From an uncultured Altererythrobacter sp. (GTDB taxonomy: Bacteria > Pseudomonadota > Alphaproteobacteria > Sphingomonadales > Sphingomonadaceae): a stretch of DNA of 11,687 nt. The notes beneath the pieces were generated by a model. That model was not told the DNA's origin. It did no database searches and saw nothing but the letters and a program-made list of their open reading frames with translations. Below, in pieces: positions 5,854-11,687 of this stretch (positions are counted from its first letter, which is position 1; each line of letters starts with the position of its first letter). A program made the position numbers and the translations under genes. The DNA is taken from the NCBI GenBank assembly GCA_938009055.1, contig CALLIO010000143.1, positions 1-11,687 on the forward strand. Reading direction: 5' to 3'.

Positions 5854-7233
5854 ATGAACGGCATTGAGATCGCCCATCACCGCTTTGGCTATGGCCCACG
5901 TGCAAACGCGCCGCTGGGCGGTGATCCGCGCCAATTGCTGCGTGCTCAGCTTGATAATTTTGATCCCATGCCCACCCCGCTCAAATCCTTCTCTTCTTCG
6001 GCCAGAGCGGTTGAGGAATATTTTGAGCATCGCCGCAAGCTTGGCCAATTGCGCGGCATGCAGGACGCGGAGGAAAAAACGCGATTAGCGCGCCGTGCCC
6101 GCGGTGATGTACGGGCACAGCAAGTAGCAGCAAGAGCCGAAGTGGCCGCACGCAGCGATACCCCCTTTGCCGAACGTCTGGTGCATTTTTGGACCAATCA
6201 CTTTGCAGTCTCAGCCGCCAATAACAAGGTGCGCGACCTTACCGCCTCGCATGAATTTGAACGGATCAGGCCGCGCATCATGGGCTCTTTTGCCGATCTG
6301 CTTGAATCCGCCGCCCTGACGCCAGCAATGCTGGTCTATCTCGATCAATTCAACGCCTTTGGCCCCGCCAGCGTTGCCATGCAAAGGCGGGTTGCAAGAG
6401 GGCGCGCCAAGGGCGGCAGCCAGGTGAATGAGAACCTTGCCCGCGAAATCCTCGAGCTGCACACGCTGGGCGTGAACGGCGGCTATGATCAGGCTGATAT
6501 TATCGAGCTTGCCAAGGCGCTGACGGGCTGGTCGATCAAGACCAATAGCAATCCGCGCGGCGCGCAGCTTTTCGGTGATGGCTCAGCCTTTTTCGCTGTG
6601 CGCCATGAGCCAGGCGCGCGGCAAGTTATGGGTCGCCGCTATTCAGCAGACGGTGCCGATCAAGCGCGCCGGATATTGCGCGATCTTGCCACCCATCCCG
6701 CCACCGCCAAGCATATTGCGACAAAGCTCGCCCGTCATTTTACCGCAGACATGCCTGCGCCAAGCCTTATTGCGATATTGGAGCAGGCCTTCCTCACTAG
6801 CGGGGGCGATCTGCCAACGGTCTATCAAGCCTTGATCGGTGCGCGCGAAAGCTGGGTTAGCCGGCCGCGCAAATTTCGCACCCCATGGGAGTGGCTGATC
6901 GCGATCCATCGCGGCACGGGTGCTACGATCCCGGCAAGACGCCAGTTCACCAATCTCTTGCGCGATTTTGGACAGCCCGCATGGGAGCCGCCCTCGCCCG
7001 CTGGATTTGACGATATCGCCAGCGCATGGGCCGGTCCTGACGCGCTGATGCGCCGGGTGAACGCCGCCAATGCTTATTCCAATCGCGCTGGCAATATGGA
7101 TGCCCGCGCATTGGCGCAGCAATGGTTTCCGCATAGTCTTTCCAATGCAACCAGCACGGCGATTGCGCGCGCGGAAAGCCCGCAACAAGGCATCGCACTG
7201 CTGCTTGTCTCACCAGAAATGATGCGGAGGTGA
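5854..7233 (+). CDS. DUF1800 family protein
   Basis: This 459-residue protein belongs to the DUF1800 family, which has no established biochemical role. Family hallmarks are the N-terminal HHRFGYGP, HFWTNHFAV (about 111-119), and the block NENLAREILELHTLGVNGGY (192-211) followed by ALTGW. The C-terminal half contains RKFRTPWEWLIA and a late FPHSLSNATS-type segment usual in the family. No signal peptide or membrane segment is visible with this start. ATG 5854 is chosen because the homologous region begins there; an in-frame TTG at 5839 would add five residues, and neither has a clear ribosome site. It is coupled to the downstream DUF1501 gene, whose ribosome site spans this gene's stop codon. 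DUF1800 and DUF1501 genes are commonly paired in Proteobacteria, suggesting one shared pathway or complex. Confidence 0.88.
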   Translation: MNGIEIAHHRFGYGPRANAPLGGDPRQLLRAQLDNFDPMPTPLKSFSSSARAVEEYFEHRRKLGQLRGMQDAEEKTRLARRARGDVRAQQVAARAEVAARSDTPFAERLVHFWTNHFAVSAANNKVRDLTASHEFERIRPRIMGSFADLLESAALTPAMLVYLDQFNAFGPASVAMQRRVARGRAKGGSQVNENLAREILELHTLGVNGGYDQADIIELAKALTGWSIKTNSNPRGAQLFGDGSAFFAVRHEPGARQVMGRRYSADGADQARRILRDLATHPATAKHIATKLARHFTADMPAPSLIAILEQAFLTSGGDLPTVYQALIGARESWVSRPRKFRTPWEWLIAIHRGTGATIPARRQFTNLLRDFGQPAWEPPSPAGFDDIASAWAGPDALMRRVNAANAYSNRAGNMDARALAQQWFPHSLSNATSTAIARAESPQQGIALLLVSPEMMRR

Positions 7234-7238
7234 AGGCC

Positions 7239-8387
7239 ATGATCCAAAGACGCACTCTATTGGGCGGAGCAATGGCCGCCACCCTTACGGCACTCGCCCC
7301 ACCGGCCTTGGGACGCAGCGCGCCGACCGACAAACGCCTCGTTTTCATTATGCTGCGCGGCGCGGTTGATGGTCTTTCTATCCTTGCGCCGATTGGCGAC
7401 CCGGCCTTTGCAAGCCAGCGCGGCGAATTGGGCGAAGACTATGGCTCTGCCCCGCGCGCGGGCCATGACTTTGCCTTCCACCCAGAGCTTAAAAACCTTG
7501 CTGCACTCTATGCCAAGGGTGACTGCCTCGCCCACCACGCCATCGCATCGAACTATCGCGAACGCTCGCATTTCGATGCGCAAAACGTGCTCGAAAGTGG
7601 TGGCACGCGCCCCTATGAATTGCGCTCTGGCTGGCTCAACCGCGCACTTGCCGTTGACGATCAGGCCCCGCCCACAGCGATGGCGCTGGCCACTTCGATC
7701 CCGCTTGCCCTGCGCGGTCCCACCCCTGTTTCAAGCTATGCCCCCTCGCATGTGCCAGAGGCGAGCGAGGATCTGATGCGGCGTGTCAGCATGCTTTATG
7801 CCGGTGATGAGCAATTGCACGGTCTGTGGGAGAGCGCGCTGGAAACCCGCGAACTTACCGGTGATGATGCGACCAAGGATTTGCGCAATGCGGAAAAGTC
7901 GGGCCAGCTCGCCGCTTCGCTGATGCGCGGTGATGCAGGCGCGCGGGTCTTGATGATCGAGATCAACGGATGGGACAGCCATTCGCGCCAAGTGGGCCAG
8001 CTCAACCGCATGCTGCGCAGCTATGATGCGCTGATCGGGGCACTCCAAACCGGTTTGGGAAGTGATTGGGCCAATACGCTGATTATCTCGGCAACCGAAT
8101 TTGGCCGAACGGTCAAACCCAACCCCAGCCGCGGCACCGATCACGGCACTGCGGGCGCGGCATTATTGATGGGTGGAAGCGTCAATGGCGGGCAAGTGCT
8201 GGGCGATTGGCCGGGTCTTGCGGACAGCCAATTGTACGAAGGGCGCGATCTGAAGCCTACCGCTTCGCTCGAAAGCCTGTTTGCAGGTGCGGTTGCCGAT
8301 CAATTCGCTATGGTTCCCAGCAAGGCAGCGCAGCGCATGTTCCCGGGGCAAGCGGTGACGCCCATGCAGGACCTTCTTAAAGGCTGA
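7239..8387 (+). CDS. DUF1501 family protein with Tat signal
   Basis: This 382-residue protein belongs to DUF1501, placed in the alkaline-phosphatase/sulfatase superfamily. Its N-terminus IQRRTLLGGAMAATLTALAP is a twin-arginine signal peptide, so a folded and probably metal-bearing protein is expected in the periplasm. Possible metal or active-site segments are LRGAVDGLS near the mature N-terminus, NGWDSH (Trp245-His248), TEFGR (Glu287) and GTDHG (Asp301, His302). The substrate is unknown. ATG 7239 is preferred because GGAGGTGA (7226-7233) lies at ideal spacing; an in-frame GTG at 7230 lies within that ribosome site. The ribosome site overlaps the DUF1800 stop, so translation is coupled. The 3' end faces fbpB across only 12 bases, with no visible terminator. 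Confidence 0.9.
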   Translation: MIQRRTLLGGAMAATLTALAPPALGRSAPTDKRLVFIMLRGAVDGLSILAPIGDPAFASQRGELGEDYGSAPRAGHDFAFHPELKNLAALYAKGDCLAHHAIASNYRERSHFDAQNVLESGGTRPYELRSGWLNRALAVDDQAPPTAMALATSIPLALRGPTPVSSYAPSHVPEASEDLMRRVSMLYAGDEQLHGLWESALETRELTGDDATKDLRNAEKSGQLAASLMRGDAGARVLMIEINGWDSHSRQVGQLNRMLRSYDALIGALQTGLGSDWANTLIISATEFGRTVKPNPSRGTDHGTAGAALLMGGSVNGGQVLGDWPGLADSQLYEGRDLKPTASLESLFAGAVADQFAMVPSKAAQRMFPGQAVTPMQDLLKG

Positions 8388-8399
8388 CCGAAGACAGGT

Positions 8400-10061
8400 T
8401 CAACGCGCCGAGCGGTTGAGCATCAAAACCGGCACCAGTCCCACCGCCATGATGAGCAGCGCCGCGCTTGATGCTTCGGCCAGTCGTTCATCGCTCGCCA
8501 GACGGTAAACCCGCGTCGCCAAAGTCTCCAGATTGAACGGTCGCAGGATCAAGGTCGCGGGCAATTCACGCAAGGTATCGATGAAGACCAGCGCGGCGGC
8601 AGCAGCGAGGCTAAAACGCAATTGCGGCCAGTGAATTGTGCGGATGACGCGCGCTGGCTTTGCCCCCAAGGAACGAGCGGCAGCATCCCAATGCAGCGGC
8701 AACTTGCCCATGCCGCTGTTCACCGAATTGTATGAGACGGTAAGGAAGCGGACGGTCAGTGCATAGATCAGGATTGCGCTGGTGCCAGTCAGCAGCAGCC
8801 CCCCTTCCCAGCCCCAATTGTCGCGCGCAAAGCGCGAGATTGTTTGGTCGAACGCACCAAGTGGAGCAAGCAGTCCAACCGCCAGCAAAGCGCCCGGCAA
8901 TGCATAGCCCAAGGTCGCCAGCCTGATACCGATTTTGGCCAAAGGATTGCCCGCTTGGCGATTAGCATAGGCGAGGAACAAAGCAGCGGTGGCAGCGATC
9001 CCTGCGGTGAGCAGCGCCAGCGTGATGCTATCCTTAGTATAGCTCCACAAGGCCGCCCAATCCTGCGATCCGGCGCTGTCCCATGCATGGCCGAGCAGCA
9101 CCACTGCGGGCACGCCGAAACCCAGCAGAACGGGCAAGGCGCAAATCACGGTCGCTAGCCATGCTTGCCCTCCCGTCAGTGTGATCAGCGCGGTATCATC
9201 GCCCGCCGCGTCATGGGCATCCACCTGCCCCTTGCGGCTTGCAGCCTCAATCCCCAACAACACGCCAACAAACAGCAGCATCACAGCGGCGAGCTTGAGC
9301 GCTGCGATTTTGTCTCCCAATGCCAGCCAACTGCGGAAAATACCGGTGCTGAAGGTTGGGATACCAAAATATTCCGCCACGCCGAAATCGGCCAAAGTCT
9401 CCATCAGGACAAGCGCCAATCCACCGGCAATCGCAGGGCGCGCGGCGGGCAAAGCGACTTTGAAAAAAGCGCTGCGTGGCCCTGCGCCCAAACTGCGTGC
9501 GGCGCAAAACTGGCTCATGCTTTGTGCGGCAAAGGCGGTCCGCGCGAGCAGATAGACATATGGATACAGCACCAGCGCCAACACCAATGCCCCGCCCGGC
9601 AATGACCGGATCGCAGGGAAATCATACTCGCCCACCCGCCAGCCAAAGGCGCTCCGCAATCCGCTTTGCACTGGCCCTGAAAAGTCGAGCAGATCGGCAT
9701 AGATATAAGCAGCGATATAGGCAGGCACGGCCAGCGGCAAAACCAGCATCCAGCTCAGCCAAGAACGCCCGGGAAAGCGCGCCGCGCTCACCAGCCACGC
9801 GCTCGATACACCAAGCAGTGCGGCCAGCGCGCCGGTCATCGCCATCAAAAGGACCGTGTTGATCGCATAGCGCGGCAAAACGCCCGTGGTCATCGTCCCC
9901 CACGCTGCTAAGCCGCCTGCTGGCAGCGCCCACACGATCGCCAGCAGCGGCAGGCTGGCAAGCCCAGCGATAAGCACAGCCGCGCTGGTGAGGCCCGCTC
10001 CCCCACCGCGGATTGCCCGCCTGCGTGTTGCGCTGGAGCGCCCAATATGCCTAAGGCGCAT
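8400..10061 (-). CDS. fbpB: Ferric iron ABC transporter permease (FbpB/SfuB type)
   Basis: This 553-residue inner-membrane permease carries two fused BPD_transp_1 halves, the usual form in FbpB/SfuB iron importers, with about 12 membrane segments in all. The first half begins after a basic N-terminus (MRLRHIGRSSATRRRAIR) and contains EAA-type loop AARSLGAGPRSAFFKVALP, followed by ADFGVAEYFG, typical of iron permeases. The second half has AARSLGAKPARVIRTIHWP, then DTLRELPATLILRPFN and LATRVYRLAS, also typical of this family. The preferred start is ATG 10061; an in-frame GTG lies two codons upstream, and an ATG at 10130 would overlap fbpC by 43 bases. No good ribosome site is seen. It diverges from fbpC, which must supply its ATPase; fbpA supplies iron. 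Related thiamine or phosphonate permeases are less likely given the FbpA/FutA-type protein nearby. Confidence 0.9.
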   Translation of the reverse strand: MRLRHIGRSSATRRRAIRGGGAGLTSAAVLIAGLASLPLLAIVWALPAGGLAAWGTMTTGVLPRYAINTVLLMAMTGALAALLGVSSAWLVSAARFPGRSWLSWMLVLPLAVPAYIAAYIYADLLDFSGPVQSGLRSAFGWRVGEYDFPAIRSLPGGALVLALVLYPYVYLLARTAFAAQSMSQFCAARSLGAGPRSAFFKVALPAARPAIAGGLALVLMETLADFGVAEYFGIPTFSTGIFRSWLALGDKIAALKLAAVMLLFVGVLLGIEAASRKGQVDAHDAAGDDTALITLTGGQAWLATVICALPVLLGFGVPAVVLLGHAWDSAGSQDWAALWSYTKDSITLALLTAGIAATAALFLAYANRQAGNPLAKIGIRLATLGYALPGALLAVGLLAPLGAFDQTISRFARDNWGWEGGLLLTGTSAILIYALTVRFLTVSYNSVNSGMGKLPLHWDAAARSLGAKPARVIRTIHWPQLRFSLAAAAALVFIDTLRELPATLILRPFNLETLATRVYRLASDERLAEASSAALLIMAVGLVPVLMLNRSAR

Positions 10062-10087
10062 CAGCACTGCGTGACCGGGACATTCAT

Positions 10088-11122
10088 GTGAACCTCGAAT
10101 TTGCGAATATCGGCCATCAATACGGCGCAAATCGCGCGCTGGCCAATATCAATCTGACCGCGCGGTCGGGAGAGATCACCTGTCTGCTTGGTTCGTCGGG
10201 CTGCGGGAAGACAACTTTGCTCAATCTGGCCGCCGGATTGCTCGAAGTGCAAGAAGGCACAATCACGCTTGATGGCGAGGTTCTGGCGAGCGCAAACCGC
10301 AGTCCGCCGCCAGAACAGCGCCCCGTTGGACTGGTGTTTCAAAACGGCGCGCTGTTTCCGCATATGAGCATTGCCGACAATATCCTTTTCGGAGTGGTGA
10401 AGGCTGATCGCAGCGCCGATTTGGCTGAGCAATGGCTCGACGTTATTGGGCTTGGCGGTCTGGGCGAACGCTTTCCCGCCAGCCTTTCGGGCGGACAGCA
10501 GCAACGTGTGGCACTGGCCCGCTCGATGGCGCCGCAGCCCGCCGTCCTGCTGCTCGACGAGCCGTTTGCCAGCATTGATGTGGTTTTGCGCAAGAGCCTG
10601 AGGCGCGAAGCCCGCAGGCTGCTCAAGGCGCGCGGCGCGACCGCGATATTGGTGACCCATGATCCAGAAGAAGCGCAGGATATTGGCGACACCATTGCGG
10701 TGATGGAAGCGGGCGAAATCTTGCAAACGGGCTCGCCGCAAGAGCTTTACACCGCGCCAGCCAGCATGGGGGTCGCTTGCATGTTTGGCGACAATCAAAG
10801 CGTCTTGGCCAAGCGAACAGATAAGGGATTGGAGACAGCTTTCGGCATTTGGCCGCTGGCCGCGCTTGCCGATAGCGATGCGCCGCCCCAGCAAATAGAA
10901 TTGTACGTGCGCGAGAATGCGCTGGATATTGCGCCCGATCGCTCTGGATTGTCTGTGCGCGACGTGCGGGTGATGGGCCATGTAACGCGGGTGACATTGG
11001 CAAATGAGGCCGGAGACGAGATCACAGCAGCGATTGATCCCGCCACCCCGATTGATCCCATCAGCCGCTTTTCGGCTTGCCCCAAACCCGCTAGTCTCAT
11101 CGCATTTCCCAAGCAGGCTTGA
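10088..11122 (+). CDS. fbpC: Ferric iron ABC transporter ATP-binding protein FbpC
   Basis: This 344-residue ATPase is expected to power FbpB. All catalytic motifs are intact: Walker A GSSGCGKTT (35-43), Q-loop Gln85 in VFQNGALFP, signature LSGGQQQRV (133-141), Walker B VLLLDEP (153-159) and H-loop His191 in VTHDPEEA. The C-terminal part (about 240-344) is TOBE-like, as in FbpC/PotA/CysA-type ATPases, with a weakly conserved sequence. The only suitable start is GTG 10088; the overlapping ATG at 10086 is out of frame. Upstream GGGA is a weak ribosome site. Only 26 bases separate it from the divergent fbpB start. The fbpA gene follows after 65 bases. Length and motif order are normal for the family. 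Confidence 0.92.
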   Translation: MNLEFANIGHQYGANRALANINLTARSGEITCLLGSSGCGKTTLLNLAAGLLEVQEGTITLDGEVLASANRSPPPEQRPVGLVFQNGALFPHMSIADNILFGVVKADRSADLAEQWLDVIGLGGLGERFPASLSGGQQQRVALARSMAPQPAVLLLDEPFASIDVVLRKSLRREARRLLKARGATAILVTHDPEEAQDIGDTIAVMEAGEILQTGSPQELYTAPASMGVACMFGDNQSVLAKRTDKGLETAFGIWPLAALADSDAPPQQIELYVRENALDIAPDRSGLSVRDVRVMGHVTRVTLANEAGDEITAAIDPATPIDPISRFSACPKPASLIAFPKQA

Positions 11123-11131
11123 TTGCAAGCC
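11116..11131 (+). terminator. Small hairpin at the end of fbpC, weak terminator candidate
   Basis: GGCTTG (11116-11121) and CAAGCC (11126-11131) form a perfect six-pair stem around loop ATTG. It overlaps the fbpC stop codon. The sequence after it (CGTTCCTTATT) is only partly U-rich, so termination is probably partial at best. It may instead protect the fbpC mRNA end. Confidence 0.35.
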
Positions 11132-11137
11132 CGTTCC

Positions 11138-11166
11138 TTATTAAGAATGATTTGCATTAGTAATAA
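11138..11166. promoter_or_regulatory. Fur-box-like palindrome upstream of fbpA
   Basis: A 29-base imperfect palindrome has outer arms TTATTA (11138-11143) and TAATAA (11161-11166) and inner arms AATG (11146-11149) and CATT (11155-11158), centred on ATTTG. The core AATGATTTGCATT matches the central 13 bases of the classical Fur consensus (AATGATAATCATT) except for the three middle bases. It lies 21 bases before the fbpA start codon, where a repressor would block transcription when iron is plentiful. A clear -35/-10 pair was not found. Confidence 0.65.
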
Positions 11167-11187
11167 ACATAAGAAGTGAGCTTGTCT

Positions 11188-11687
11188 ATGATTCGCCAAT
11201 TGCTTGCCGCTGGCACCGCCTTCACCCTTGCGCTCGGCCTTGCCGCATGCACGCCGTCAGAGGACGAAGCCGCTGAAATCACTGGCGAGGTGAACCTTTA
11301 TTCCTCGCGCCATTACGACACCGATCTGGCGCTCTATGATGATTTCACCAAGCAGACCGGCATCAAAGTCAATCGGATCGAAGCAAAGGCCGATGCGCTG
11401 ATCGAACGCATCGTGAGCGAGGGTGAGATGAGCCCGGCAGACTTGCTCATCACAGTTGATGCAGGACGGCTATGGCGCGCAGAAGAAGCAGGCATTTTGG
11501 AAGCAGTTGAGTCCGACATTCTGGCTGAGCGCATCCCGGCATCGCTGCGCCATCCCGATGGACTATGGTTCGGTCTTTCTACCCGTGCGCGCGTCATCAT
11601 CATGAACAAAGCTGCGAGCGATCTGCCAGCCCCGGCCACTTATGCCGACCTTGCGAAGCCCGAATATCGCGGTGCGGTGTGCATGCG
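11188..11687 (+). CDS. fbpA: Ferric iron-binding lipoprotein (FbpA/FutA type), partial
   Basis: This is the extracytoplasmic iron-binding protein feeding FbpB-FbpC; 166 codons are present and the gene continues past the right edge. The N-terminus (MIRQLLAAGTAFTLALGLAAC) is a lipoprotein signal with lipobox LAAC and Cys21. The mature part shows VNLYSSRHYDTDLALYDDF, characteristic of FutA/IdiA-like Tyr-type iron proteins, then KVNRIEAKADALIERI, DLLITVDAGRLWRAEEAG and LWFGLSTRARVI, all usual for this family. The iron-binding tyrosine pair lies outside the window. ATG 11188 is preceded by AAGAAGTGAG as a fair ribosome site. A Fur-like palindrome lies just upstream, so the gene is expected to be induced by iron limitation independently of fbpC. 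Confidence 0.9.
   Translation, partial: MIRQLLAAGTAFTLALGLAACTPSEDEAAEITGEVNLYSSRHYDTDLALYDDFTKQTGIKVNRIEAKADALIERIVSEGEMSPADLLITVDAGRLWRAEEAGILEAVESDILAERIPASLRHPDGLWFGLSTRARVIIMNKAASDLPAPATYADLAKPEYRGAVCM

Noticed and set aside
8388..8399. Bidirectional terminator between DUF1501 gene and fbpB
   Set aside because: Only 12 bases separate the stop codons and no stem with a U-tract is visible there.
10062..10130. Longer FbpB N-terminus starting at 10130
   Set aside because: It would overlap the divergent fbpC coding sequence by 43 bases and adds residues unlike a permease N-terminus.
10061..11128. Minus-strand open frame (355 codons) opposite fbpC
   Set aside because: It lies wholly antisense to an ATPase gene with every ABC motif intact; the product is Arg/His/Gln-rich without domain features.

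Overview
The window looks like chromosomal DNA from an alphaproteobacterium, most likely Sphingomonadales of the Erythrobacter type. This is inferred from the moderately high GC, the alpha-type promoter sequence, and the style of the Nrt, NasT, DUF1800/DUF1501 and Fbp proteins. Coding density is very high. No rRNA, tRNA, CRISPR array, insertion sequence or prophage gene is visible, and no gene-free stretch exceeds about 210 bases.

Region 1 (1-5656, all on the minus strand) is a nitrate uptake and sensing cluster, read right to left: nasT, nasS, a regulated leader, nrtA, nrtB, and a tandem ATPase gene that runs off the left edge. NasT is an ANTAR-domain RNA-binding antiterminator. NasS is a cytoplasmic nitrate sensor homologous to NrtA. 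The leader between nasS and nrtA holds a plausible promoter, a hairpin with an ANTAR-type hexaloop, a second weaker hairpin that overlaps the terminator arm, and a U-tract intrinsic terminator. Together these read as a complete nitrate-responsive attenuation circuit: without nitrate NasS should hold NasT and transcription stops in the leader; with nitrate NasT is freed, binds the leader RNA and lets polymerase reach nrtA-nrtB-nrtCD. The ATPase gene encodes two ABC domains in one chain, and the first has Asn in place of the H-loop His.

Region 2 (5854-8387, plus strand) is a translationally coupled DUF1800-DUF1501 pair. This is a widespread proteobacterial pair without an established function; the second product carries a Tat-type signal peptide.

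Region 3 (8400-11687) is a ferric iron ABC importer with an unusual layout. The two-module permease fbpB is on the minus strand. It diverges, across only about 26 bases, from the ATPase gene fbpC on the plus strand. The binding-protein gene fbpA follows fbpC, has its own Fur-box-like palindrome, and is cut by the right edge.

The families here are known. The parts most worth a second look are the antitermination leader, a 13-base motif and TGCA cluster shared by the two nas control regions, the fused and asymmetric ATPase, and the function of the DUF1800/DUF1501 pair. I see no convincing wholly new system.
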